64,000 nucleotides of DNA, taken from Mastigocoleus testarum BC008. GTDB lineage: Bacteria; Cyanobacteriota; Cyanobacteriia; Cyanobacteriales; Nostocaceae. Shown piece by piece: positions 17,738-27,378 of this stretch; position 1 is the stretch's first letter; every line of letters starts with the position of its first letter. A program made the position numbers and the translations under genes. The notes under the pieces are model-generated. The model searched no databases. It was given only the letters and a program-made list of their open reading frames with translations, and had not been told where the DNA came from. The stretch covers positions 150,082 through 214,081 of the forward strand of contig NZ_LMTZ01000107.1 of assembly GCF_001456025.1 (NCBI RefSeq). Reading direction: 5' to 3'.

Positions 17738-18822
17738 TTGCTATAGGGAGTAGATTTTGTAAAATCTTGTTGTAAAAAGTTGTCTAAACTCAAATTTTGT
17801 GTTTTTACTTGGTGAAGTGCTTGACGAACTAAATAAGGATGACCACCAATAGCACCCATTAATTTTGTGACTTCAGCTTCCTTCCAATCCAGTCCATGTC
17901 TACGAGCTAAATCGAGAATCTCAACTCCAGAAAAATCAGGTAAAGAAACCGTCAGCCCAACATTAAAAGGTGATTTGTTAGACTCTAAAGGAAGTGGATT
18001 ATCCCGATACACTAAAATTAAGCGGAGTTGACTCCAGGTGGGATTTATTTTGCTATTTTCATGCCAAGCTCGTAACATAGCAAGAAAATCACTTGCAATT
18101 TGTTCGCGAGCAAAAAGATGATCTAATTTATCAAAAGCCAAAATTAAAGGACGATCTATCTGACCCAATAAATAATCCTCAAAATAATAAGTACAGCTAG
18201 ATTTACAACCCAAGTCATCATCCCAATATTCTTCGAGCTTAGATGGTAATCTTAATTCTCTAGTAACGTTTAAACTCAACCACCTCAGGAATCGAGTTAA
18301 ATCCGTTAAAGTTTCCCGATCTGTTAAATGTAAATCCAGACAAACACCGCGACAATCTTTAGCTAAATTGATTATTCTGTGCATCAAAGAAGATTTACCC
18401 ATCTTAGAAGGTGCACAAATTCTGATTAAACCTCCTTTGCGCATAATAGTTCGCAAACAAAGGGATTCTATTTCTTTGCGTTCGACGTAAAATCTAGAAT
18501 TGCTAGGGACAACTCCCACCGGTAGTTCTAGAGTATCGTCATATAATTCTTGCTTTAATTGCTCTAAGACAAATTTTACGTTTCTTTTATCAATCGACTG
18601 ACCAAAATGCGATGACAATAACGACCATAGATCGGAGCCTACTCGCTTTGCATGGTCTTTAGAACAACCATATTTATAAGCTATTTGTTCGTAACTTTCA
18701 TCATAATATGCTCCTTTGAGTATAGTGATTTGCAAATTGTTTAAATCTTGTCCGATTTTATCTTTAATAACTTCAACTAAAGAATCGAGGAACATTAATG
18801 TTTGTTTTGTCTTATTACTCAT
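17671..18822 (-). CDS. HTH plus AAA-like ATPase (conflict-system type)
   Basis: 383 residues. Residues 8-92 match the N-terminal HTH found on vWA-MoxR-associated proteins of cyanobacteria (DLNNLQITILKGAYYDE, YEQIAYKYGCSKDHAKRVGS, LWSLLSSHFG). The rest is an AAA_35-like ATPase: Walker A PSKMGKSSL (about 139-146), Walker B LILAFDKLDH (about 226-235) in which Lys replaces the usual Glu after the Asp, and GGHPYLVRQALHQ near residue 325. In this family the HTH is thought to mediate protein contact as much as DNA binding. The gene is convergent with, and its 3' end overlaps, the sensor-ATPase gene, whose ATPase domain is related. Confidence 0.78.
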   Translation of the reverse strand: MSNKTKQTLMFLDSLVEVIKDKIGQDLNNLQITILKGAYYDESYEQIAYKYGCSKDHAKRVGSDLWSLLSSHFGQSIDKRNVKFVLEQLKQELYDDTLELPVGVVPSNSRFYVERKEIESLCLRTIMRKGGLIRICAPSKMGKSSLMHRIINLAKDCRGVCLDLHLTDRETLTDLTRFLRWLSLNVTRELRLPSKLEEYWDDDLGCKSSCTYYFEDYLLGQIDRPLILAFDKLDHLFAREQIASDFLAMLRAWHENSKINPTWSQLRLILVYRDNPLPLESNKSPFNVGLTVSLPDFSGVEILDLARRHGLDWKEAEVTKLMGAIGGHPYLVRQALHQVKTQNLSLDNFLQQDFTKSTPYSNYLPVERLPISPSTQALENTVP

Positions 18823-19542
18823 AATTCACGATTTCAAGTCACTATATCTAGGAAATAAACTTCGATTTAACTATTCGTTTACATTTATTTTAAAACTGAC
18901 GATTATCAAAAATTATCAGAAAGATTATATCGAAATTGTTTGCTAAAAATTTCTTAAATCAGGTAATTACTTTTCACTCTATCGTCATCACACTTGTTCC
19001 GATCTTGAAAAATAGTCATGGGTAAAGTTTTTCTTATAATCTCTGCTTAAATCGGACAAGTGTAAAGTTTTATGTCAATAGTCAATGTCTCTGACGGGTA
19101 TTAGCATACATCACTTTTATGCCACTTAAATAATTTTAGGTAGTATCTAATGCCACTTTATCTATTTTTTTGATTGCAATGGTGATATGACTAATTTTAT
19201 AAAGGTATTATTAACATTTTTTGTGGCTTTATTAGATATAAAAGTGAAATTCAAATGTCACCTTAGTCTCTTATCTACAAAGTGGACTTATTGATATGGT
19301 TTTATTATTATTCACTATAAGTTTTCTACAATAAATATCACACCTTAGTTATTTAATTAAAGATTTAAAACAATTAAAAATCATTTTTTAATCCTGTTAT
19401 CTTATTTATTTTTAATACCTTTGGGTAGGATTAATACAAGTAAATAACTGTTATATGTAAAGACAAAATATCTAAATACTTTGGGATAAGTCAAATAATT
19501 TAATTTTTATATTCTTTATCCAATATTTTCCCATTACAAATC
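18823..19542. other. 720-bp AT-rich spacer
   Basis: No supported gene. At 18991-19003 and 19051-19062 lie CACTTGTTCCGAT and ATCGGACAAGTG, an imperfect inverted repeat 47 nt apart. The ACAAGTG/CACTTGT end recurs near 22197-22205. The string ATGCCACTT occurs twice, at about 19119 and 19150. The spacer holds the promoters for the genes on either side. Confidence 0.45.
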
Positions 19543-19836
19543 ATGAAAGATGAACAAATAAGTAAATTACTCGAAAATATTCAAATAGTAAGAGATAAAG
19601 CAACAGAAGCAATAGATATTTTGCAGTATGAAGAAAGTTTAAATTTTGAACAGTTAAAGGATATTTATGGACGCTTAGAACTGGTTTGTGGAAAAACCAT
19701 CGCTAGTCAAGTGTTTATTGAAATAAATCTCACCGGTGGCTGTAATTGTCCTGCATGTGGAGAGGAGAAGATTTTAATTAATTGGGATGAAGGGACAGTT
19801 GAGTGTCAAAATTCAAAGTGTGGGTACAAATGGTAG
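19543..19836 (+). CDS. Small zinc-ribbon protein
   Basis: 97 residues: an N-terminal helical part (about 1-60) and a C-terminal zinc ribbon with CNCPACGEEKI and CQNSKCGYKW supplying two Cys pairs about 20 residues apart. I do not recognise a named family. A metal-binding or nucleic-acid-binding adaptor role is possible. It lies 108 bp upstream of ggt on the same strand but the gap is AT-rich, so it is probably a separate unit. Confidence 0.65.
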   Translation: MKDEQISKLLENIQIVRDKATEAIDILQYEESLNFEQLKDIYGRLELVCGKTIASQVFIEINLTGGCNCPACGEEKILINWDEGTVECQNSKCGYKW

Positions 19837-19944
19837 AAAATATATGTTGTGTTTCAAGCACAAGAGCGGGTTAAAGCAAGAAAAATCTGCTTAGGAGTCA
19901 TATAGTACAATTACTAGAATATTTGATGACTCTTATTATTCAGA

Positions 19945-21762
19945 ATGACTATTATTAGTAAATACCAACGCCTTACCTTTGCAGTATTTTTCTCAGTTAC
20001 CTTATTTTATACTCAAACAGCATCTGCAATCATTGTTAGACCTCTGCGTACAAAAAATGCAATGCTAGTTTCTGCACATCCCTTAGCAAGCGAAGCTGGA
20101 TTAGAAATGTTGCGCAAAGATGGTAATGCTGTTGATGCTGCAGTTGCTACAACCTTAGCAATTTCCGTAGTCGAACCATTCTCTGCAGGGATTGGGGGTG
20201 GTGGTTTTTTATTATTTCGCAATGCTAAAACTGGAGAAATTAAAGCTTTAGATTTTCGCGAACGCGCACCCCTAAAATCAACTAAAAATATGTATTTAGA
20301 TGAAAATGGTAAGGTGCGTCGAGGTGCAAGTATTAATGGTTATCTAGCAGTAGGTACTCCCGGAACAATCGCTGGAATGTATGAAATCCACAGTCAGTAT
20401 GGAAAATTACCTTGGTCTACCGTAGTTAAACCTGCAATTCGCCTTGCAAGAAATGGTTTTGTAGTCAAACAAAAGTTTACCGATGCTGTCAAACGACGTC
20501 AAAAAATGATTTTGCAAAATCCGGTAGCGCGGAAAATTTTTACTCGCAATGGTGAATTTTATCAACCGGGAGACCGATTAATACAGCGAGATTTAGCAAA
20601 CACTCTGCAAGCAATTGCTATAAATCCGCGTAATTTTTACACTGGTCGAATCGCGCGCCTGATTACTGCAGACATGAAAAAAAATGGCGGGTTAATTACT
20701 TTAGAAGATTTGAGCAACTATAAACCAAAATGGCGATCGCCAGTATGTGGTAATTTTCGCACATCGCGGGTTTGTTCCATGCCACCACCATCATCTGGAG
20801 GTGTTCACTTATTACAAATGCTCAATATTATTGGCGATACAGATTTAAAATCATTAGGATGGCATCATCCGGATGCTTTACATCTGTTTGCGGAAGCAAT
20901 GCGAGTTGCTTATGCAGACCGTTCAGAGCATTTAGGCGATCCAGACTTTGTGGAAGTTCCAGTCACACAACTTATAAATCCTGCGTATGCTAAATATCGG
21001 CGTCAGCAAATTAGCATGGACAAAGTCAAGCGTTCTAGTGAGGTCAAACCAGCAGATATAAAAACCCTGCAACGCTTTTCAAGCAATATTTCTTCAACCA
21101 CATCTCAGAAACAATTAAATTTACAAGAGTCAAACCTAAAACAGTCAAATCAAAAACAATTAAATTTAAATAACCGCGAATCATCCGATACTAGTCACCT
21201 CACAGTTGTGGATAAAGAGCGTAACGCCGTCAGTTTAACATTTACAGTTAATTTGGGTTTCGGTGCTGGTATAGTTGCAGATAGAACGGGAATTGTACTT
21301 AATAACGAAATGGATGACTTTGCTGCAGCACCGGGAGTACCCAATGCTTTCGGATTACTGGGTAATGAAGCTAATGCGATCGCACCAAATAAAACTCCCC
21401 TTTCCAGTATGACCCCCACAATCGTCACCGAAAATGGAAAACTCCGTATGGCTGTAGGTAGTCCTGGGGGTAGTACTATTATTACCCAAGTATTGCAAAT
21501 AATTCTAAATGTACTGGAATACGATATGGATGCAGGTGCTGCGGTATCTGCGTCGAGGGTACACCATCAATGGTTTCCTGATGTGTTGCGAGTAGAAAAA
21601 TTTGGTTTGGGTGCAATGACTTTAGAAGAACTACGTCGTCGGGGACACAAAATAAAACAGACTAGATCTTGGGGAAATGCTAATACTATTGTTGTCACAC
21701 CTGATAATTCTTTAGAAGGTGCAGCAGATCCACGGGGTGAAGGTGAAGTAAGAGGTTTTTAA
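19945..21762 (+). CDS. ggt: Gamma-glutamyltransferase precursor
   Basis: A 605-residue periplasmic N-terminal-nucleophile hydrolase that cleaves glutathione and other gamma-glutamyl compounds and transfers the glutamyl group. There is a signal peptide (about residues 1-29). The autoprocessing nucleophile is Thr416 in DTSHLTVVDKERNA, followed by the small-subunit signatures VLNNEMDDFA and VGSPGGSTIITQVLQ (oxyanion glycines). The large-subunit glycine-rich loop is GIGGGGFLLF. Just before the cleavage site lies an unusual 35-residue Gln/Ser/Asn-rich insertion (about 378-413) in the processed linker. Length is otherwise normal. Confidence 0.93.
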   Translation: MTIISKYQRLTFAVFFSVTLFYTQTASAIIVRPLRTKNAMLVSAHPLASEAGLEMLRKDGNAVDAAVATTLAISVVEPFSAGIGGGGFLLFRNAKTGEIKALDFRERAPLKSTKNMYLDENGKVRRGASINGYLAVGTPGTIAGMYEIHSQYGKLPWSTVVKPAIRLARNGFVVKQKFTDAVKRRQKMILQNPVARKIFTRNGEFYQPGDRLIQRDLANTLQAIAINPRNFYTGRIARLITADMKKNGGLITLEDLSNYKPKWRSPVCGNFRTSRVCSMPPPSSGGVHLLQMLNIIGDTDLKSLGWHHPDALHLFAEAMRVAYADRSEHLGDPDFVEVPVTQLINPAYAKYRRQQISMDKVKRSSEVKPADIKTLQRFSSNISSTTSQKQLNLQESNLKQSNQKQLNLNNRESSDTSHLTVVDKERNAVSLTFTVNLGFGAGIVADRTGIVLNNEMDDFAAAPGVPNAFGLLGNEANAIAPNKTPLSSMTPTIVTENGKLRMAVGSPGGSTIITQVLQIILNVLEYDMDAGAAVSASRVHHQWFPDVLRVEKFGLGAMTLEELRRRGHKIKQTRSWGNANTIVVTPDNSLEGAADPRGEGEVRGF

Positions 21763-22020
21763 ATTTAGAGACGTTCTATGAAAAGTATCCACATTATAAA
21801 TAACCAAAAACAGTAGATGGAAAAGTTTTCCAGAACCCTTGTCAGAACTTTATTTGAGTTTTGGGACACGATTTACTGGAATCGTCTCGGAATCTACTTT
21901 TTAAGGAACGGTTCTTGTCGGTGGGTTAAAAGTGCAGTACAAACAATCATGGTTGTCAGCCCAAAACGTTGGCTAGAACCCTTATTATTTCGTCAATCGA
22001 CAAAAGTTGTCCATCTACTG

Positions 22021-22187
22021 AAAAAACCCAGTCTTAATGACCGGGGTTTGGGGATGATTATAGAATTGGGAAATATTTCCCTTAGGCTAAATATAGAGCT
22101 TAAATATAAGTAGCTTACGCTAACCTTGACTACATAATCCTTCCTACTTGTTCCAGAAAATATCAAAAATTTTTTCCTAGCAATTTT
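22021..22187 (-). ncRNA. Structured ~160-nt repeat element, copy 1 (candidate sRNA)
   Basis: First of four related elements. Read on the minus strand, the order is: TTGATATTTTCTGGAA block, GGAAGGA, a small hairpin (22128-22139), a GTAAGCTACTTATATTTAAG segment, a GGGAAATATTTCCC hairpin, then a terminal hairpin (22024-22049) followed by a run of T. The terminal stem pairs AAAC-CCCGGTC with GACTGGGTTT through one G-U pair, which is only possible in minus-strand RNA. The orientation is inferred from this. No clear sigma-70 promoter was found upstream, so expression is unproven. Confidence 0.6.
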
Positions 22188-22248
22188 ACCCATCCAGGAC
22201 AAGTGATATCATGTCCGCTTAATTACTTATGAAAAAATATGTTTGTTT

Positions 22249-22300
22249 GTAGTAGCGCTTTAGCGCCATAGTAAAGATATTGGCGCTAAAGCGCTACTAC
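22249..22300. repeat. Perfect 20-bp inverted repeat (MITE-like hairpin)
   Basis: Arms at 22249-22268 and 22281-22300 (starting GTAGTAGCGC and ending GCGCTACTAC) are exact complements over 20 bp with a 12-nt loop. GC content is well above the surroundings. It lies between copies 1 and 2 of the ~160-nt element. Near-complementary strings ATATCATGTCCG (about 22206) and CGGACACGATAT (about 22324) flank it at a distance, as if it had landed in, or formed part of, a larger palindrome. Confidence 0.85.
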
Positions 22301-22345
22301 GAACCTTATCGCAAGTGTTTTATCGGACACGATATGATACAAAAT

Positions 22346-22505
22346 CAAAAACCCAGTCTTAATGACCGGGGTTTAGGGATAACTATAGAACTGGGAATAT
22401 ATTTCCCGTGGGTTAAATATAGAGTTTAAATATAATTAGCTTGCGCTGATATTGACTACATAATCCTTCCCACTTATTCCAGAAAATATCAAAAAATTCT
22501 TCAGG
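22346..22505 (-). ncRNA. Structured ~160-nt repeat element, copy 2 (candidate sRNA or 3' UTR)
   Basis: Same order of blocks as copy 1, with the terminal hairpin at 22349-22374 followed on the minus strand by GTTTTTG. Its upstream end is only about 40 nt after the prsW stop codon at 22544. It could therefore be the 3' untranslated region and terminator of the prsW mRNA as well as an independent RNA. The small hairpin (22454-22465) has the U-G pair also seen in copy 1. Confidence 0.6.
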
Positions 22506-22543
22506 TAAATTCTTCAACTACCTTCTTGACCCAACACAGAAAA

Positions 22544-23689
22544 TCAATCTGTTTCTGTTGTGAGATTTTGTTCGCTAATAATTTGAGAATTTTCCGTTGA
22601 CATTGCTGTTAACTTTTCATCCCTTAATTGCTTTAATCCATCTTGAATCAGAGATAGAATAATAATCCAAGAAACAAAGCCAAGTGCAAGGTACTTCCCG
22701 TAAAATGGTAATTCGAGCGGGCTGTTCCACACCATATGAAGTACAACAGCAAAACCAAATACTCGTAAGAATCTAGGGTCTTTCACCATTGCAAAGCTGA
22801 ATTTTCGTTCCCCTTTGATTTTCCAAAGTACAGCAGCACTCATTCCACTCCAAACAATATGGCTAAATGGAGCTAACATTCCCCTTAGCATAATAAGACT
22901 CAACATTACATCGAGGTTGTTAGAAGATAAACCCACCCGCAGAGCATAACCTGCTGACTCGAAAGCAGCAAAACCAGTACCAACAGCTGCTCCGAAAAGA
23001 AGTCCATTTAAAAGATATCGATACTTAGAAATATTTATGACGAGTATCAGCGCAAATAACTTACCAGGTTCTTCAACAAGACCAGCGACCGAAGCACCAA
23101 TCCAGTTGAGCGAAAGAGTACCACTAACCTGAAATAAGAATAATGAAAATATCAGCGATAAAATTCCCCCAAGAAAAACCAGCCGTATTACTTGATAAAG
23201 AGAAACATTTTTACGGACATTTGTTTCAAAGAAAAAGATTAATGTAGAAAACGGGACTACAAAGGAGCCAACAACAATTAAACCTGGAATAAGATTAATA
23301 TTTTTAAATTCTTCCCAAGCCTGAATAAAACCTAAATATACAATTAAAGCACCACAAAGCGTCCGAAAAAAAACCCAAGGTTTCGGCCAATTCGTATCTA
23401 CATCCATAATATTAGGAGTAGTGGTAGAAGTACCAACTGTGAAGTACTCTTCTACTTCATCTTCAGAGTGCTTTTTCAAAACCTCTGAAAACATTTGTTT
23501 CAGACTGAAACCTTTTATTTGTTCAACACCTGCTACCTTTGCAACTCCTTCAGCAACGCTTCCTATAAGATTGTTTGAATCTAATTTCTGATTTTTAACA
23601 CCAGATTGAGATACTTTTTTACGACCTTGTTTATTTTTGCTAAGGTCGTCTTCTCTATAACCTTTTGGCTGTGGTTCCTGCTCATTCAT
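22544..23689 (-). CDS. PrsW-family glutamic intramembrane protease
   Basis: A 381-residue polytopic membrane protein. After a 95-residue hydrophilic Lys/Gln-rich N-terminus come about eight hydrophobic helices (from residue 105). The PrsW signatures are in order: VEEPGKL (the EExxK motif), AAFESAGYA (FExxxY), an isolated His in APFSHIVWSG, and HMVWNSPL (HxxWN). PrsW cleaves membrane-bound anti-sigma factors in Bacillus; related CPBP-fold proteases modify membrane proteins. Here the N-terminal cytoplasmic extension is extra. The gene is alone on its strand, with two copies of a structured ~160-nt element on each side. Confidence 0.85.
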   Translation of the reverse strand: MNEQEPQPKGYREDDLSKNKQGRKKVSQSGVKNQKLDSNNLIGSVAEGVAKVAGVEQIKGFSLKQMFSEVLKKHSEDEVEEYFTVGTSTTTPNIMDVDTNWPKPWVFFRTLCGALIVYLGFIQAWEEFKNINLIPGLIVVGSFVVPFSTLIFFFETNVRKNVSLYQVIRLVFLGGILSLIFSLFLFQVSGTLSLNWIGASVAGLVEEPGKLFALILVINISKYRYLLNGLLFGAAVGTGFAAFESAGYALRVGLSSNNLDVMLSLIMLRGMLAPFSHIVWSGMSAAVLWKIKGERKFSFAMVKDPRFLRVFGFAVVLHMVWNSPLELPFYGKYLALGFVSWIIILSLIQDGLKQLRDEKLTAMSTENSQIISEQNLTTETD

Positions 23690-23969
23690 AGAATGCTGAC
23701 ATTAATATTCTTATACCAACTATTTTGACTTTCAATTACTGACATAACACACCGAAATTTCTCTAATAAATTGGTCTTTAAGTAAAAGTATTTATGTGAC
23801 TATTACTTTTCGAGAAATCTTACTCGAGCAGAAATATAATTATTGTTATGTAATAATTTCAGCTAAACAAGGATTATTTTACCAACAATGTTAAAAAATA
23901 AATCTTGAAATTCAATAAATTTGCTAATCTAAAATAAATTCTAATTTCAAAATCAATAACCAATAATCC

Positions 23970-24124
23970 AAAAACCCAGACATAATGACTGGGTTTTGAT
24001 AACTATAGGTGGTTGGGAATATATTTCCCGTGGGTTAAATATAGAGCTTAAATATAAGTAGCTTACGCTGATATTGACTACATAGTCCTTCCCAATAGTT
24101 CCAGAAAATATCGAAAAATTTTTA
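23970..24124 (-). ncRNA. Structured ~160-nt repeat element, copy 3 (candidate sRNA)
   Basis: Closest to copy 4. Terminal hairpin 23971-23997: AAAACCCAG pairs perfectly with CTGGGTTTT in a 9-bp stem, and the next positions form one T-T mismatch and one C-G pair. The small hairpin GACTA-TG-TAGTC (minus strand, 24076-24087) has a full Watson-Crick stem. On the minus strand its 3' end faces the prsW start, about 280 nt away. Confidence 0.6.
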
Positions 24125-24166
24125 ATGGGTACTTACCTAAAAATAATGACAAAATCTTAAAAAAAC

Positions 24167-24336
24167 AAAAACCCAGTCATAATGACCGGGATTTTGGGAT
24201 GACTATAGGGGGTGGGAATATATTTCCCGTGGGTTAAATATAGAGCTTAAATATAAGTTGCTTACGCTGATATTGACTACATAGTCCTTCCTAATAGTTC
24301 CAGAAAATATCAAAAAATTTTTTCTAGTAATTTTTC
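24167..24336 (-). ncRNA. Structured ~160-nt repeat element, copy 4 (candidate sRNA)
   Basis: Ends only 43 nt from copy 3. The terminal hairpin (24168-24195) is followed on the minus strand by TTTTTGTTTTTTT, the best terminator of the four. The conserved core between the hairpins is nearly identical to copy 3. The AT-rich DNA beyond 24336 would hold its promoter; I could not pick one. Confidence 0.6.
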
Positions 24337-24543
24337 TAACAAAATAAAAATTAAGAATTCAGTTAATAGTTCCAAAAAACCTTCAACAAGCAAGCTTTTA
24401 GGTGTTTGGTATACATCAAGGAGACGCCAAATTATTGTATCTTATGTGTTCAGGATTATTTCTTGTAGATCGTCAGGTGTGCATTTACCACAACATTTAT
24501 CAGTCCGAGTTTCTATTTAGATGGGCATAGAAAGAGGAGTACT

Positions 24544-27327
24544 ATGACTAGCAGTGGCGATCGCGAATCAAACACAAAAGACTTTCTCATGCAAATGCTG
24601 GAAGTTGAGCAGCAGATACAACAAGCTATTTCAGGTATTTCTAACCAAGAAGCGATTTTTGAGGATATTTCTCAGGAAATTCAGTCATCTTTAGGCTTTG
24701 ACTTGACTAGTATATGGTTAATCGACCCAGAAAATAATATAATCGCTCGAAAATACGAAAATAACATTTCAACTCAAAAACTTACATTTAATTTTAGTAG
24801 TAAGTATTACCTGGAAATAAACTCTCATATACAAGATATTCTAGTAGACGTAGTTCAAAACCATCGCACTGAAATTATATGTGGATGGGATAAACGATTT
24901 GATAAATGGGTTTACGAAGAGTATAAGCATGAAGAATTAACCCGTATTTTTACTCCCATACTATTAGTACAGGATAAAAATGGAAATATTATTGAAGACT
25001 GGTTTAAACACTATAAATGGAAATTTACTAGCGAAGAAAAAACTGGTGATGGTTATCGTGCTGTTATTGATATGTTCCTAATAACTCAAAATAATCAAAA
25101 TTTGGGTAATATTCGGGTAATTGGTGCTGTAATCTCAGGTTATGCAAAGCGTAATAAACAAATCACTCTAAAACAAGCAGAAGACTTGATCAAACTTGTT
25201 GCTCAGCACGCTCTAAGAATCCGTCGTACGCAACTATCTTACATTTTAGAAGTTATTACAGAAAATGCTTATCGTATTTTACAGGCTGATATAGCAGCAC
25301 TAGATTTTATGTATGAACCGAATCATCAGGATTATGTTTACCAAGTTGGGAAAGGTAAAATAAATGAGAATTATTGGGAAAATTTCACTTATTCTAAACA
25401 AGCACTAAGACAAAAAGCCCTAAAAGATAGAAAGACAATATTTACACCAAATATTTATCAAAATCATCCTAATAATTTAGCAAAAATTTTTGAAAAAAAA
25501 AGTCAAGCAACAGTGGCTTGTCCACTTTTAATTGATAATAAAGAAGGTCTTTTATACTTAGAATTTAATGATAAGTATGGGTTTACTGAAGATGAAGTAT
25601 CTTTATTAAATATATTTGGTTATCGTGCAAATAGTGCTATTTTGCACGCTATATCTGAAGCTAAAAATAATTTAAAAAACTCTCAACTTGTTAATCTTCA
25701 TTTATTTACTCAATCTCTTATCAATGAAACCGAAAAAGAATTTTTAATAAGGCGTATTACATGGAGTATTGGAAATATTATGGGGGCGGATATTGTTATT
25801 TTTTATGAGTATATACAGCCTGAAAATAAAGTAATAATACCACCGGAAATTACAGGGCGATTGATCAAAGATAAGAGTAAGTATACAGAGCTTTATCAAA
25901 ATGATAACTCATTAATGCTTATTAATAATACGACCAACATTTATGAATCATCATTAAATATAAGCAAATTTTTTAAAAATTCAGATTTTGTAAAAAAAGA
26001 AGAAATTAAGTCTATTGCTAGTATTTTACTAAAAATTAGAGAAGAAGTTGTTGGTGTCATGTTTATTGCATACCGACGAATTTACAATTTTTCAGAGAAT
26101 GAGCAAAAGCAAATTGAAACGTTGGCTTCTTCTGCTGCTTATGCTATTAAAAATCAGCGATGGCTGAATTCATGGTTACAAACTTTAAGTGATATTGATC
26201 GCAAACTAATTACTACTTTAGAGCAGGAAAAACTTCTCAATCTGATTGTGCAACGAGCAGTAGAGAAAACAAAAGCTGATTTTGGAAGTATAGCTTTGCT
26301 ACAACCTAACAATTGGGAATTAGAAACAAAAGCCTTATATCCCAAAAATTCAAAGAAAGAAGAAATTGGGATGCGTAAAAAAGTAGAACATGGAATTACT
26401 GGGCAAGTGGCAAAAAATCGCCGCGCCGAATTAGTAAATGATGTTCGTCAAGATCCAAACTACAGAGAACTTTTTCCGAATGTACGTTCAGAATTATGTG
26501 TACCACTTTTAGATAAAGAAGATAATCTAATTGGGGTACTGAATGTAGAAAGTAGTAAAGTCAATGCATTTGAAGCTAGAGATTTACGATTACTTCAAGA
26601 AGTTGCGAACTTAGCCGTAATTGGGATCCGAAACGCAAAGAAGCAGGAACAACTCGCCAAAGCCGAAGTAATGGCTGCTCTTGGGGATATAGCAGGTCCA
26701 TTAGTACATCGAACAAATAATAACGTTGGTGCTATCCGTGTATTAGCGCAGGATATTTGCGAGGAAGCAGATGATAATATTAAAAGCTTCGCAACTGAGA
26801 TTTTGTCAAATGCTGAGGAAATTCTCGAATATTCACAGCGTATGAGAAGTTGGATGAAAGATCAGCCTCAAATAATTAGTCTTCGCGACATAATTCAAGA
26901 GGCATTGGCTAAAGTTCAGATACCCGACAATATTGAACAAGATATTAATATCGATCTTGATTTATCTCAGGTATATGCAGGGAAACAACAATTAATTAAT
27001 GTTTTTGATAATCTCATCCAAAATGCCATAAACGCAATGCCTAATGGAGGAAAACTATACATTCAAGGTAGTCATTTAGAAACAGATGCGGGAAACAAGA
27101 TTAAAGTTGTTATTTGTGATACGGGTGTGGGTATTGCAACAAAAAATCTCCAAAAGATTTTTGAGCCTGGTTACTCAACTAAAGATACTAATAAAAACAT
27201 GGGTTTTGGATTGTGGTGGACTAAATTCTACATCGAACGTTTAGAAGGAAATGTAGAAGTTGAGAGCGAAGTTGGTAAAGGAAGCCAGTTCACTCTGATA
27301 CTACCTGTTCACAAACCTCTTGCTTGA
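24544..27327 (+). CDS. Multi-GAF sensor histidine kinase
   Basis: A 927-residue soluble kinase, first gene of a five-gene set. It has several GAF-like sensor segments (about residues 35-235, 236-375, 390-540) and a clear last GAF at 548-704. A helical phospho-acceptor region with His722 (LVHRTNNNVGAIR) follows, then an HATPase domain: N-box NLIQNAINAM, G1 DTGVGI at Asp859, G2 GFGLWW. No membrane segment, so the signal is cytoplasmic (small molecule, redox or light; no bilin Cys was identified). The start is fixed by GAGGAG (24534-24539) upstream of the ATG. The H-box is of the atypical kind paired with separate REC proteins. Confidence 0.87.
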   Translation: MTSSGDRESNTKDFLMQMLEVEQQIQQAISGISNQEAIFEDISQEIQSSLGFDLTSIWLIDPENNIIARKYENNISTQKLTFNFSSKYYLEINSHIQDILVDVVQNHRTEIICGWDKRFDKWVYEEYKHEELTRIFTPILLVQDKNGNIIEDWFKHYKWKFTSEEKTGDGYRAVIDMFLITQNNQNLGNIRVIGAVISGYAKRNKQITLKQAEDLIKLVAQHALRIRRTQLSYILEVITENAYRILQADIAALDFMYEPNHQDYVYQVGKGKINENYWENFTYSKQALRQKALKDRKTIFTPNIYQNHPNNLAKIFEKKSQATVACPLLIDNKEGLLYLEFNDKYGFTEDEVSLLNIFGYRANSAILHAISEAKNNLKNSQLVNLHLFTQSLINETEKEFLIRRITWSIGNIMGADIVIFYEYIQPENKVIIPPEITGRLIKDKSKYTELYQNDNSLMLINNTTNIYESSLNISKFFKNSDFVKKEEIKSIASILLKIREEVVGVMFIAYRRIYNFSENEQKQIETLASSAAYAIKNQRWLNSWLQTLSDIDRKLITTLEQEKLLNLIVQRAVEKTKADFGSIALLQPNNWELETKALYPKNSKKEEIGMRKKVEHGITGQVAKNRRAELVNDVRQDPNYRELFPNVRSELCVPLLDKEDNLIGVLNVESSKVNAFEARDLRLLQEVANLAVIGIRNAKKQEQLAKAEVMAALGDIAGPLVHRTNNNVGAIRVLAQDICEEADDNIKSFATEILSNAEEILEYSQRMRSWMKDQPQIISLRDIIQEALAKVQIPDNIEQDINIDLDLSQVYAGKQQLINVFDNLIQNAINAMPNGGKLYIQGSHLETDAGNKIKVVICDTGVGIATKNLQKIFEPGYSTKDTNKNMGFGLWWTKFYIERLEGNVEVESEVGKGSQFTLILPVHKPLA

Positions 27328-27378
27328 CGATACATATAAATACCAGGTTTAAAAGATGATAATGAGAGTGATTATAAA

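Noticed and set aside
21817..22113. 98-codon plus-strand ORF after ggt
   Set aside because: Its last third is the reverse of repeat element copy 1, no ribosome site is seen and the peptide matches nothing I know. It may contain a decayed gene, but I cannot support it.
22021..24336. Identity of the four-copy element with NsiR1 or Yfr sRNAs
   Set aside because: Length and hairpin order differ, and the Yfr2-type GGAAACA loop is absent; I do not assign a known family.
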